DNA of 35,472 nt from Candidatus Hydrogenedentota bacterium (GTDB taxonomy: Bacteria > Hydrogenedentota > Hydrogenedentia > Hydrogenedentales > SLHB01), in assembly GCA_016215105.1 (NCBI GenBank), contig JACRLJ010000101.1, positions 9,302 to 44,773 on the forward strand. Direction: 5' to 3'. The notes below the pieces were generated by a model, which was not told the origin of the DNA, ran no database searches, and saw nothing but the letters and a program-made list of their open reading frames with translations. Made by a program: the position numbers and the translations under genes. Below are positions 24,345 through 32,704 of the stretch, in pieces. Numbering within the stretch: the stretch's first letter is position 1; every line of letters starts with the position of its first letter.

Positions 24345-25466
24345 GTGAAACCTGATCCGAAAACACTCGCCATGTGGCGTCATCACCTGCACGACGAAGC
24401 CGACGCGGCGTTTCTGTACCGCGAACTGGCTAACGCGGAGTGTGACCCAAAACGCAAGAATATCTACGCCCGCCTTGCCAAGGTCGAAGATCGCCACGCC
24501 GGGTTGTGGAAGACGATCTTGGCGGAGCACGGCGAAGTCCATTCGGACCCGGGGCCGTCATTGCGGGCGAAAACCTTAGCGTGGCTCGCGCGCCGGTTCG
24601 GACCAGACATTCTGCTGTCCATGCTGAGGCGGGAAGAGGGCGAGGAGGTCAAGGGATATCTCTCGCTACATCGCACCAGTGAACAGGGCGCCGCAAAAGA
24701 CACCGCGCTAACCCTCGCGAAGGAGTCCGCGGCTCACGCGGAACGACTGGGCGAATTGTCTGGCGGGGAAGGTGAGCCGTGGCATCAGGCTTCTTCCGGA
24801 GGCTTTCTGCGCAATGTGGTGTACGGTTTCAACGATGGGTTGACAGCGAACTTCGGCTTGGTTGCCGGTGTGATCGGCGCGGACGCGCACGCGAGCCTCA
24901 TCTTGGTCTCGGGAATGGCGGGCATGATTGCCGACTCTCTTTCGATGGCTTCATCCGGTTACCTGGCGGCAAAGAGCGAGATGGAGGTGTACGCCCACGA
25001 GATCACCATGGAAAAAGACGAACTCCGCATGATGCCGGAAGTCGAGGAAGAAGAGCTGGCAATCATCTACGAGTCCAAGGGGATGGACCCGAGCCACGCG
25101 CGGGAAATGGCGAGCCAAGTGATGAGCGATCCCGTGCGCGCCCTCGAAGAAAAGGTGCGCGAGGAACTCAAGATTGGTGATGCGCACGCCACCCCAATGA
25201 AAGAGGCGTGGATTACCGGCGTGGCCACGGCGATTGGCGCGCTGTTGCCGGTGGCGCCATTCTTTGTCCTGGAGGGCCGGTGGTCGGTTTGGACGTCGTT
25301 CACGGTGGCGATGCTATCGCACTTCGCCGTGGGCGCGGCCCGCAGCGTGTTTACGGGAAGGGGATTCATACGCAGCGGAATCGACATGTTTGTTGTAGGA
25401 CTCGGCGTCGCTGCGGTAAGCTACATCGTGGGCGACTTGGTGATGCGGCTGCTGCCGGGCGGGTAG
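24345..25466 (+). CDS. mbfA: Membrane-bound ferritin (ferritin-like domain fused to VIT1/CCC1 transporter), MbfA-type
   Basis: 373 aa. Residues 8-145 form a ferritin/rubrerythrin-like four-helix domain with the diiron-type ExxH motif EDRH (48-51) and further Glu/His at E18, E27, E127 and H131. Residues 150-373 form the VIT1/CCC1 domain, opening LRNVVYGFNDGLTANFGLVA and ending with hydrophobic helices (ITGVATAIGALLPVAPFFVL). This is the MbfA architecture, which in rhizobia and Agrobacterium exports iron and protects against peroxide. The GTG start is chosen because GGAG lies 8 nt upstream. It leads a four-gene run, 38 bp before the DUF6807 gene. Confidence 0.88.
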   Translation: MKPDPKTLAMWRHHLHDEADAAFLYRELANAECDPKRKNIYARLAKVEDRHAGLWKTILAEHGEVHSDPGPSLRAKTLAWLARRFGPDILLSMLRREEGEEVKGYLSLHRTSEQGAAKDTALTLAKESAAHAERLGELSGGEGEPWHQASSGGFLRNVVYGFNDGLTANFGLVAGVIGADAHASLILVSGMAGMIADSLSMASSGYLAAKSEMEVYAHEITMEKDELRMMPEVEEEELAIIYESKGMDPSHAREMASQVMSDPVRALEEKVREELKIGDAHATPMKEAWITGVATAIGALLPVAPFFVLEGRWSVWTSFTVAMLSHFAVGAARSVFTGRGFIRSGIDMFVVGLGVAAVSYIVGDLVMRLLPGG

Positions 25467-25504
25467 GCGGTCCCGAATCACGCAACCAACACGGAGTATT
25501 GAAC

Positions 25505-26440
25505 ATGAAGTCCGGCCTCCTGGTAGTAACGCTCGCTGCATTCGGCGTCTCGGCGAACGCGGCGAGCGTCGAGCCGTATCAGCACTATGACCTAACCGTG
25601 GGTGGCAAGCCCTGGATCAGCACAGTGATTACACCATACGATCCCGCTCACCGGGACGCGACCTACAAGGTGTTCACGCACCTCCTCGATTTCGAGGGTA
25701 AGGCGCCCATTACCAACGGTATAGACGGAAAGACCTTTCCACATCACCGCGGTTTGTTCATCGGCTGGAAGAAGACGCGGGTTCAGGACGCCGAGTACAA
25801 CTTCTGGGAGATGAAGAACGAATCCACCACCGGTAAAGTGACGCAACGGCATGTATCCTGGGTAGAACAAAAACCGGGTGACAGCAGCGCTTCGCAGTCG
25901 GAACGCGTGGACTGGTGCAATCCCGAGGGCAAACCGTTCATTCAGGAAACACGGGCGATCTCGGCCCAATCGGGCGCCAACGGCGCGCGCATAATCGATT
26001 TTTCCTCGACGCTGGTGTCGGTCGCGGGCCGCATCGAGCTGCGCGGCGACCTGCAGCACGCCGGTATGCAAGTCCGGCTCGCGGACGAAGTCGCCAATGG
26101 CGAGGGGCCCAATAAGGAAAAGGGATCTGCTACGTACATACTTCCAAAGGGTGTCGTCGAGCAAAAGGACAACAAGGTTGAAGGCGCATGGTGGGTTTGC
26201 TGCAGCGCGGAGATTCAAGGCAAACGCTACTGGATCATGCATATGACGCCCAATACGTTGAGCACGGGCCAGCCCGTGTATTCAATACGCCGCTATGCGC
26301 GCTTCGGCGCATTCTTCGAGCCAAATCTCGAAGAGGGCAAACCATTCGAATGCCATTTCCGAATCGCAGTTTCGGATAAGGAACTGGATCAGGCCGCATG
26401 CGAAGCACTGTACCAAGAGTACGCGGGCGCGAAGAAATAG
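25505..26440 (+). CDS. Secreted DUF6807 (PmoA-like annotation) protein
   Basis: 311 aa. A signal peptide (MKSGLLVVTLAAFGVSANAA) precedes a galactose-mutarotase-like beta-sandwich. PHHRGLFIGWKKTRV (about residues 79-93) and YSIRRYARFGAFF are the family's recurrent motifs. Databases often label the family methane oxygenase PmoA, but there is no similarity to particulate methane monooxygenase to be seen here; the label is misleading. The family is common beside Gfo/Idh/MocA and DUF1080 genes in glycan-degrading bacteria, so a role in sugar processing outside the cytoplasm is more likely. ATG at 25505 has GGAG upstream. The gene lies between the MbfA-type gene and a phosphoesterase gene, with 31-38 bp gaps. 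Confidence 0.87.
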   Translation: MKSGLLVVTLAAFGVSANAASVEPYQHYDLTVGGKPWISTVITPYDPAHRDATYKVFTHLLDFEGKAPITNGIDGKTFPHHRGLFIGWKKTRVQDAEYNFWEMKNESTTGKVTQRHVSWVEQKPGDSSASQSERVDWCNPEGKPFIQETRAISAQSGANGARIIDFSSTLVSVAGRIELRGDLQHAGMQVRLADEVANGEGPNKEKGSATYILPKGVVEQKDNKVEGAWWVCCSAEIQGKRYWIMHMTPNTLSTGQPVYSIRRYARFGAFFEPNLEEGKPFECHFRIAVSDKELDQAACEALYQEYAGAKK

Positions 26441-26471
26441 TGTTCCAAGGCTGTCCAGCACGGGGAACTGC

Positions 26472-26981
26472 ATGATTCTCGGTGTCATGAGCGACACGCA
26501 CGGCAACCGCAAGTTGATGCACCAAGTTGCCGGCTTGATGGAGGCGGCGCTCGAAGTGACCGTTATCCTCCATCTGGGGGACGAGTTTACGGACGCGCAG
26601 GAACTGGCCATGGCCGGACACGAGGTGCGCATGGTCCCAGGCCTATGGTGCGAGGCCTATCACAACGCGCGTATCCCGAAACGTCTGGTCGAGGAGTTCG
26701 ACGGCCTGAAGGTGGCGATGGCGCACGCCGACAGGGATCTGCGCCATACCGAACGCGCCGCGGCCATCATTCTCACTGGACATACGCATTCCGCGGTGAT
26801 CCACCGCATCGGCACCTGCATTTACATGAATCCCGGACACCTCAAGAGACACCAGGATCGCAATGAGGACGCGTCTTTCGGTACCATAGCCATCAACAAC
26901 GACACCGTCCGGTGCGCCATCCACGATATATCGGGCGGAGTTCGCGACGAACTAACCGCACTGCGAAATCAACTGGCTTAA
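26472..26981 (+). CDS. YfcE/MJ0936-family metallophosphoesterase
   Basis: 169 aa, the usual size. Metal-binding motifs seen are SDTHGN (7-12), HLGDE (about 36-40), a late MAHAD and TGHTHS (about 104-109). The Asn-containing GNxD motif that normally follows HxGD is not seen; the matching place reads VPGLWCE, so one metal ligand may be missing. The end NPGHLKR replaces the usual NPGS. It is probably a cytoplasmic phosphodiesterase of unknown substrate, perhaps with altered activity. It has no clear ribosome site beyond GGGGAAC 4-5 nt upstream of ATG 26472. It is 31 bp after the DUF6807 gene and 59 bp before the GH78 gene. Confidence 0.83.
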   Translation: MILGVMSDTHGNRKLMHQVAGLMEAALEVTVILHLGDEFTDAQELAMAGHEVRMVPGLWCEAYHNARIPKRLVEEFDGLKVAMAHADRDLRHTERAAAIILTGHTHSAVIHRIGTCIYMNPGHLKRHQDRNEDASFGTIAINNDTVRCAIHDISGGVRDELTALRNQLA

Positions 26982-27040
26982 CACCGGCCACGGGAACTAC
27001 TCCCGAATTCAGAACGAGCACAAACGTGACGGAGAGAATC

Positions 27041-29584
27041 ATGAGCGTACGAACACAATTGTCACTGATGGGATATGCGCTGGTGGCTGCGTTTGCCACA
27101 GTGAATGCTGCCGCGCAGGCGCCATTGCCCGCCCCAGACAACGCGCGCACGGAGTATACGCGCGAACCCCTGGGTATCGAAACGAAGGCGCCGCGCTTCA
27201 GTTGGTGGATGCGGCACCCCGAGAACGATCAGACGCAGACCGCATATCAGATATTGGTGGCGCCTTCCTTGGACGCGCTGGCCAAGGATCAGGGCGAACT
27301 TTGGGACTCTGGAAAGGCAGTCTCCAACGCCAACGTGCATGTCGAGTACGCGGGGAAGCCACTTGCCAGCTACCAACGGTATTTTTGGAAGGTCCGGATC
27401 TGGGACGCGCAAGACCGCCCCAGCGCCTATTCCGAACCCACATGGTTTGAGATGGCGCTCCTGGAACCAGGTGATTTCACCGCGAAGTGGATTCGTGGAG
27501 ATCTGGAACTGCCCGATTCAAACGGGACCCAGAGCGATGCGATGGATGCGGCGGATAAGGCCCAGTGGGTGCAGGTGGACCTCGGCCAGCCGAAACCGCT
27601 CACGGGCGTCACGCTCTTTCCATGCAATCCGTTCGATCTGGAGCCGAAAGCGCCTGGCTTTGGTTTTCCGGTTCGCTACAAAGTAGAGGTATCGGACGCG
27701 GCGGACTTCAGCGCGGCGACACTAGTGGCCGACAAGACGACGGAGGATCAGCCCAATCCTGGCGTCGAGCCAGTGAAGCTCACGTTTCCCGTCAAACCGG
27801 CCCGATTTGTCCGAGTGACCGGCGCCAAGTTATCCGAGAACGCGAAGAAGCAGTTCATCCTGGCCTTGGCGGAATTGGAGGTTCTGGACGACCAGAGCCA
27901 CAACGTTGCGCTGAACGCGCCGGTTTCGGCATCGTCCGCGATTAACAAGCGGGGATGGCACGCCGAGCGCCTGGTGGATGGCAGGCAAGTGTCCGAACCG
28001 TCGAAGCATTTCGCGCCGCCGTTATTGCGTAAAGGGTTTGCGGTGGGTAAGCCGGTGGTCCGCGCTCGGGCCTACGTATCCGGTTTGGGGTATTACGAGT
28101 TGTACCTGAACGGTCGCAAAGCCGGGGACCGCGTATTGGACCCCGGCAATCAGAAGTATTTCAAGCGCGCGTTATACAGTGCGTACGACGTGACAAAGAT
28201 GCTTCAGCAAGGGGACAACGTAGCAGGCATGATGCTTGGCCATGGCTGGCATCGCGAGACCTGCGCGGGATGGCTTCAGTTGCGCATTGAGTACGGGGAC
28301 GGATCGGTGGACACCATCGTGACAGATCCGTCGTGGAAATACGCGGCCGGCGCTATTGTCGAGGATAGTTTGTACAATGGTGAAACCTACGACGCGCGGC
28401 TCGAAAAGGACGGATGGGATAAACCGGGTTACGACGACGCCACGTGGGCCGCGGTCACCGTATACGATACTCCCCCGCCGGCCCTCTCGGCTCAGGTAAT
28501 GCCCCCCATTCGCGAAGTCAAGACCATCCCCGTGACAAGCGTAATGGCACGAGAAGACGGCGCCGTCATCGTGGATTTCGGTCAGAACTTCACCGGATGG
28601 GTCCGGCTCTCGGTGTCGGGCAAACCCGGCACGGAGATCACTATTCGCCACGCCGAACTGCTGCACCCTGACGGGTCACTTAATCCGGAGAACTTGCGCT
28701 CGGCCCTGGCCACGGATAAGTACACACTCCGCGGTGGAGATATCGAGACCTATTCGCCGCGCTTTACCCAGCACGGCTTTCGCTATGCGGAAATCAAAGG
28801 CTACCCGGGTAAACTCAGTCCTGACCGCATCAAGGGCTGCGTCGTGCATACCGACCTGCAGCGGGCCGGGGAATTCACGTGCTCAAGCCCCCTGTTCAAC
28901 CGCATAGACGAGATCACGAACTGGAGCATCCTCAGCAATTGCATGAGTATCCCCACCGACTGCCCGCAGCGTGACGAGCGCATGGGCTGGATGGGCGATG
29001 CGCATCTCGCGGCCGAGGCTTCCATTCTCAATTATGATATGGCCGCGTTCTACGAGGGTTGGCTGCGTGTGATTGCCGATTCCCAAAGCCCGGAGGGCTT
29101 CGTGCCGGACACGGCCCCGAACGCCGCGTTTGGCTCGCAGAATGGCGATCCCGCCTGGGCCGCGGCCTATCCCCTCGTGACATGGTACGTCTACCGCTAC
29201 TACGGTGACCGCCGGGCCATGGAGGAGCATTATCCCAACTTGGTCCGGTGGTTCAACCCGCCCGGGAATCTACTTCTGGACCGCAAAGATTCTGAACGAG
29301 TTTGCCACGGCGCTCAACAAGCCCGAGGATGTGCAGCGATTCGCGGGAAAGATGACGGACATCGCGGCGGCCTTCAACGCGAAATTCTTCGACAAAGAGA
29401 AAGGCTTCTACGGCAACGGAAGCCAGTACTCGCAAATCTGGCCGCTGTATCTCGGCATCTGCCCGGAAGAAGCGCACGCGCGCGTACTCGACCGCCTTTC
29501 CAGCGAAATCGTGGAAACACGCAAGGGACATCTGGCCACAGGAATACTGGGCACGAAATACCTGTATCAGGCGCTGAGCGATAA
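27041..29584 (+). CDS. GH78 alpha-L-rhamnosidase, N-terminal part (frameshifted gene)
   Basis: The true gene spans 27041-30125. A signal peptide (about 1-25) is followed by the GH78 N-terminal Fn3-like domain (RTEYTREPLGIETKAPRFSW), an inserted discoidin-like domain (about 150-310, WVQVDLGQPKPLTGV), the rhamnosidase N domain (YYELYLNGRKAGDRVLDPG), the concanavalin-like domain (DFGQNFTGWVRLSVSG) and the start of the (alpha/alpha)6 barrel. PTDCPQRDERMGWMGDAH carries the three acidic catalytic-site residues. After YPNLVRWF (about 29255) the frame becomes nonsense (Arg-rich) to the stop at 29584, while the remaining barrel continues in the +1 frame. GGAG lies 6 nt before ATG 27041. As written the product would be truncated and probably inactive. 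Confidence 0.83.
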   Translation: MSVRTQLSLMGYALVAAFATVNAAAQAPLPAPDNARTEYTREPLGIETKAPRFSWWMRHPENDQTQTAYQILVAPSLDALAKDQGELWDSGKAVSNANVHVEYAGKPLASYQRYFWKVRIWDAQDRPSAYSEPTWFEMALLEPGDFTAKWIRGDLELPDSNGTQSDAMDAADKAQWVQVDLGQPKPLTGVTLFPCNPFDLEPKAPGFGFPVRYKVEVSDAADFSAATLVADKTTEDQPNPGVEPVKLTFPVKPARFVRVTGAKLSENAKKQFILALAELEVLDDQSHNVALNAPVSASSAINKRGWHAERLVDGRQVSEPSKHFAPPLLRKGFAVGKPVVRARAYVSGLGYYELYLNGRKAGDRVLDPGNQKYFKRALYSAYDVTKMLQQGDNVAGMMLGHGWHRETCAGWLQLRIEYGDGSVDTIVTDPSWKYAAGAIVEDSLYNGETYDARLEKDGWDKPGYDDATWAAVTVYDTPPPALSAQVMPPIREVKTIPVTSVMAREDGAVIVDFGQNFTGWVRLSVSGKPGTEITIRHAELLHPDGSLNPENLRSALATDKYTLRGGDIETYSPRFTQHGFRYAEIKGYPGKLSPDRIKGCVVHTDLQRAGEFTCSSPLFNRIDEITNWSILSNCMSIPTDCPQRDERMGWMGDAHLAAEASILNYDMAAFYEGWLRVIADSQSPEGFVPDTAPNAAFGSQNGDPAWAAAYPLVTWYVYRYYGDRRAMEEHYPNLVRWFNPPGNLLLDRKDSERVCHGAQQARGCAAIRGKDDGHRGGLQREILRQRERLLRQRKPVLANLAAVSRHLPGRSARARTRPPFQRNRGNTQGTSGHRNTGHEIPVSGAER

Positions 29585-30125
29585 TGGCAAAGCGGACTTG
29601 GCCTACCTCGTTACCCAACAAGAAGACTATCCCAGCTACGGCTACATGCTGAAGAATGGCGCAACAACGCTCTGGGAGTTGTGGAAGCTCGAAACCGGAC
29701 GCGGCATGAATTCGCACAACCATCAAATGTTTGGAAGTGTGGTGGATTGGTTTTATGGCGATGTCGCGGGTATTCGCACCCTGCCTGAACCCGGCTATTC
29801 ACACGTGACGATTGCGCCGTTGCCGGATCGGGATCGCACCGTGACGAGCGCGGAGGCCTACGTAGACACCGTGCGTGGCCGGGTATCCAGTTCGTGGCGG
29901 TCGCTCGCAAACGACGGAGGCCTCGAGCTAAAGGTAACCGTGCCTCCGAATGCCAAAGCGAACGTTATCGTGCCGATGAAGTCAGGAGATGCCGTTACGG
30001 TCAGACCCAAGCTCCCCGATACCGCGGTGGTTGCAGGAAAGCCGGGCCAGTTCATGGTCGGCTCCGGAACGTACACGTTTAACGTGACGACGCCCCCGAA
30101 GGAAGCGGGTTCAGGCGCCCGTTAG
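29205..30125 (+). CDS. GH78 alpha-L-rhamnosidase, C-terminal part (frameshifted gene)
   Basis: Formal GTG-started frame; sense coding resumes near 29260 (GIYFWTAKILNEFATALNKP). It holds the second half of the barrel, including GATTLWELWKLETG with the Glu matching the second catalytic acid of GH78, NSHNHQMFGSVVDWFY, and the C-terminal beta domain ending VGSGTYTFNV. There is no signal peptide or ribosome site of its own, so it is a gene fragment rather than an independent gene. About 40-60 residues that usually lie between the two parts (including the GDW region) seem to be missing, so an internal deletion as well as a frame change is likely; the size comes from memory of the family. Confidence 0.75.
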   Translation: MTAGPWRSIIPTWSGGSTRPGIYFWTAKILNEFATALNKPEDVQRFAGKMTDIAAAFNAKFFDKEKGFYGNGSQYSQIWPLYLGICPEEAHARVLDRLSSEIVETRKGHLATGILGTKYLYQALSDNGKADLAYLVTQQEDYPSYGYMLKNGATTLWELWKLETGRGMNSHNHQMFGSVVDWFYGDVAGIRTLPEPGYSHVTIAPLPDRDRTVTSAEAYVDTVRGRVSSSWRSLANDGGLELKVTVPPNAKANVIVPMKSGDAVTVRPKLPDTAVVAGKPGQFMVGSGTYTFNVTTPPKEAGSGAR

Positions 30126-30130
30126 TACGC

Positions 30131-30201
30131 GCTAGGAATCCGGCCAGAAAGTCGGCTTTTTGGCGCGGCGCGGCCAGAGAGCATCTGTAAGTTGTTCAAT
30201 A
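30131..30201 (+). repeat. Dispersed hairpin repeat, copy C (longest copy)
   Basis: Prefix GCTAGGAATCC, then a strong hairpin: GCCAGAAAG (30143-30151), loop TCGG, CTTTTTGGC (30156-30164), 9 bp with one G-T pair. GCGGCGCG and a tail shared with copy D follow. It lies 5 nt after the GH78 stop codon. Confidence 0.7.
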
Positions 30202-30275
30202 CCAGCGCTGGCTCCTGCGGAGTTTTGCTATGTGGAGGCCTTCTGGCCGCGCCTCTAGAGGTTCTGTCTGGGCTC

Positions 30276-30329
30276 GATCGGACTTGTCGGACGCGTCTGA
30301 CAGGTCCGATCTTTCCGACGGGTCCGACC
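30276..30329. repeat. Degenerate 9-bp tandem repeat, six units
   Basis: Successive 9-mers GATCGGACT, TGTCGGACG, CGTCTGACA, GGTCCGATC, TTTCCGACG, GGTCCGACC keep a TCSGAC core in register. It lies between the GH78 3' end and the SxtJ 3' end. It is not in a coding frame I can support. Confidence 0.6.
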
Positions 30330-30346
30330 CCCATCAGACGCCTGCC

Positions 30347-30751
30347 TCAGAATTGGTTCTTGTACGCGTCCAAGTCCGCTGGCTGAGCGTCCGGCTCCTC
30401 CCAGTAACTCGTGCGTTCCGGCGCCCACTGCCGCTGGAGCGGGTCCTCACCTCGCAGACGCAGGATGTACCGAGCGGGAACGATCATGCACCAAAACGAG
30501 ATCGTCAAGAGCACGCGGGTGACCACCCAGTTCAGCGCTTCGCTAAACTTGAGCCAGACCACCAACACCGGCCTGAGCAACGCCGGCGCCACAAACGCGA
30601 GAAGAAAGAACGCGCCGGCGATGGCCAGCATCCAGACGTGTATGACGTCGTGCCGCCACCAGCCCCACGCGCAGAGCGCCGCAAGGGCCGCGGCCATCAC
30701 CAATCCGAAATTCCGCTGTTGTTTTGGGTCCGAAGTATTTACATCGGCCAT
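30347..30751 (-). CDS. SxtJ-family membrane protein
   Basis: 134 aa. Two to three hydrophobic helices (FGLVMAAALAALCAWGWW, then VWMLAIAGAFFLLAFVAPAL and a third VLLTISFWCMIVP) are followed by a polar tail with RYILRLRGEDPLQRQW and SYWEEP, the pattern of SxtJ-like proteins. SxtJ genes typically sit beside NodU/SxtI-type carbamoyltransferases; the function is unknown. Here it follows the carbamoyltransferase by 21 bp on the same strand. ATG at 30749-30751 is preferred because GGAG lies 6 nt upstream; a TTG four codons earlier overlaps that site. Confidence 0.85.
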   Translation of the reverse strand: MADVNTSDPKQQRNFGLVMAAALAALCAWGWWRHDVIHVWMLAIAGAFFLLAFVAPALLRPVLVVWLKFSEALNWVVTRVLLTISFWCMIVPARYILRLRGEDPLQRQWAPERTSYWEEPDAQPADLDAYKNQF

Positions 30752-30772
30752 GCCGCTCTCCAACGCCTACAG

Positions 30773-32584
30773 TTAGTCCAATTCATACTCGTTCATCCAC
30801 TCGCGATCCTCGGGCCAGGGGGCTTGCCGGGTCTTATCCAGCAAAAATGATCCCATCGCCAGGAAGTCCATATCCGTCCGCATAAAACAAGTATACGCCT
30901 CCTGCGGCGTGCAGACGATCGGCTCTCCGCGGACATTGTACGACGTGTTGATGACCACTGGACAACCGGTGATCTCATAGAAGCGCTCGATCATCCGGTG
31001 ATACCGGGGGTTGTCCTCCTTGGCGACCGTTTGAATCCGCGCCGAGTTGTCCACGTGCGTTATCGCCGGCAGATCCGAGCGCGCGACTTTCAGCATGCCG
31101 AACCCCTCGGCCTGCGCTTCCTCCGGATTCAGCTCTCGCAAACGTTCCGGACGCACCGGCGCCACCAGCATCATGTAGGGACTATCCACATCCAACTCGA
31201 AGCACTCCGCCGCGCGCTCGCGAAGCACCGACGGAGCAAAAGGGCGAAACGACTCACGGAATTTGATCTTCAGATTCAGCGTGGACTGCATCGCGCGTGA
31301 CCGCGGATCACCTAGGATACTGCGCGCTCCCAGCGCCCGCGGACCGAATTCCATCCGGCCTTGAAACCACCCCACGACCTGCTCATGCGCCAGGAGATCC
31401 GCCACCCGATGGCACAACGCCTCTTCCGACAGCTTCTCGTAAGGAATTTTCCCGAGATCCAGGTACGATTGTATGGAATCATCTGAAAACGCGGGTCCCA
31501 GATACGTCCCCTTCTGCCGCCGCCCATCAGGTGTCCGCGCGTTACCCAAGAGTTGATGCCACGCAAACAACGCGCATCCCAGCGCATTGCCCGCGTCTCC
31601 TGACGCCGGCTGTATCCAAACGTTGTCAAACGGCCCTTCGCGAACGATGCGGCCATTGGCCACGCAGTTCAAGCCGACGCCCCCCGCGATGACCAGGTGC
31701 TTCATGCCGGTCGCTTTCTTCACATGCGCCGACATCTTCATCATCACCTCTTCGGTGACTTCCTGCACTGACCGCGCCAAGTCCATCTCGCGCTGGGTGA
31801 TCTTGGTTTCCGGCTTCCGCGCCGGCCCGCCAAACAGCCCTGCGAACTTTTCGTTCGTCATCCGCAAACCTGCGCAGTAATCGAAATAGTCCAGATTCAA
31901 CCGCAGCGATCCGTCATCCTTCACATCCACCAGATTCCGCCGGATCACATCCGCGTACACCGGGCGGCCGTATGGCGCCAGGCCCATCAATTTGTACTCG
32001 CCACTGTTTACCTTGAAGCCCGTGAAATAGGTAAATGCGGAATACAACAATCCCAGCGAATGCGGGAAATTGAGTTGCTTCAGTATCTCGATCTTGTTGC
32101 CGCGGCCCACCCCGTACGTCGACGTCGCCCACTCGCCAACTCCGTCCAGCGTAATGATCGCCGCCTCCTCGAACGGACTCGGGAAAAACGCCGACGCGGC
32201 GTGCGCTTGATGGTGCGTCGTGAACAGGACCTGCCCTTTGTACCCGAGATTGCGCCGAATCGTCGAGCGCATGAAGATCTTCTCTTTCAACCAAGAGGGC
32301 ATCTGCTGATAGAATGACCGCAATCCGGCGGGCGCAACCCCCAGATACGTCATCAGCAGCCGCTCAAACTTCACAAACGGCTTATCGTAGAAGACCACGT
32401 AATCCACGTCGTTAATCTCGAGGCCGGCCTCGTCAAGGCAGTACTCGACCGCATGTGCGGGAAATCGCGGATCATGTTTCTTCCGCGAAAAGCGCTCCTC
32501 CTGCGCCGCCGCGGCAATGTCGCCGTCGACCACCAACGCTGCGGCGCTATCGTGATAGAATGCCGAAATTCCAAGTATTTTCAT
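30773..32584 (-). CDS. NodU/CmcH/SxtI-family O-carbamoyltransferase
   Basis: 603 aa, full length. The N-terminal Kae1-like domain opens KILGISAFYHDSAAALVVDG with AAQEERFSRKKHD, and HHQAHAASAFFPSPFEEAAI carries the metal-binding His residues. The C-terminal YrdC-like domain contains MEFGPRALGARSILGDPRS. The family transfers carbamoyl from carbamoyl phosphate, through carbamoyl-AMP, to a hydroxyl on a sugar, antibiotic or toxin. With SxtJ and a DUF5989/SxtK-like gene nearby it is an sxtIJK-like set, probably acting on a cell-surface or secreted glycan. The ATG at 32582-32584 has TGGA 5 nt upstream. Its leader carries a hairpin repeat. Confidence 0.94.
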   Translation of the reverse strand: MKILGISAFYHDSAAALVVDGDIAAAAQEERFSRKKHDPRFPAHAVEYCLDEAGLEINDVDYVVFYDKPFVKFERLLMTYLGVAPAGLRSFYQQMPSWLKEKIFMRSTIRRNLGYKGQVLFTTHHQAHAASAFFPSPFEEAAIITLDGVGEWATSTYGVGRGNKIEILKQLNFPHSLGLLYSAFTYFTGFKVNSGEYKLMGLAPYGRPVYADVIRRNLVDVKDDGSLRLNLDYFDYCAGLRMTNEKFAGLFGGPARKPETKITQREMDLARSVQEVTEEVMMKMSAHVKKATGMKHLVIAGGVGLNCVANGRIVREGPFDNVWIQPASGDAGNALGCALFAWHQLLGNARTPDGRRQKGTYLGPAFSDDSIQSYLDLGKIPYEKLSEEALCHRVADLLAHEQVVGWFQGRMEFGPRALGARSILGDPRSRAMQSTLNLKIKFRESFRPFAPSVLRERAAECFELDVDSPYMMLVAPVRPERLRELNPEEAQAEGFGMLKVARSDLPAITHVDNSARIQTVAKEDNPRYHRMIERFYEITGCPVVINTSYNVRGEPIVCTPQEAYTCFMRTDMDFLAMGSFLLDKTRQAPWPEDREWMNEYELD

Positions 32585-32590
32585 AGATTT

Positions 32591-32635
32591 CCAGTTTGAC
32601 GCGACGCGTTCAGTGGCTCCAATAGGGGCCGCTGA
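32591..32635. repeat. Hairpin repeat copy 2 (CAGTGGCTCC family) with a remnant of the dispersed repeat
   Basis: TCAGTGGCTCC (32610-32620), loop AATA, GGGGCCGCTGA (32625-32635): an 11-bp stem with G-T pairs. It shares its arms with the hairpin at 4988-5005 and lies in the carbamoyltransferase leader. Just beside it CCAGTTTGACGCGACGCG (32591-32608) resembles the end of the dispersed repeat with its hairpin loop lost; that part is weak. Confidence 0.5.
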
Positions 32636-32704
32636 TACTACCTTACAAAATTCATCGGATTCAACACGAAACAGTCACCGATCTCGATGACGCCAGTTTC
32701 GAGA

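Noticed and set aside
29240-29280. Programmed frameshift in the GH78 gene
   Set aside because: No slippery heptamer at the switch point and a conserved stretch appears to be missing, which frameshifting would not explain.
30276-30329. CRISPR array
   Set aside because: Units are 9 bp, contiguous and without spacers; no cas gene is near.
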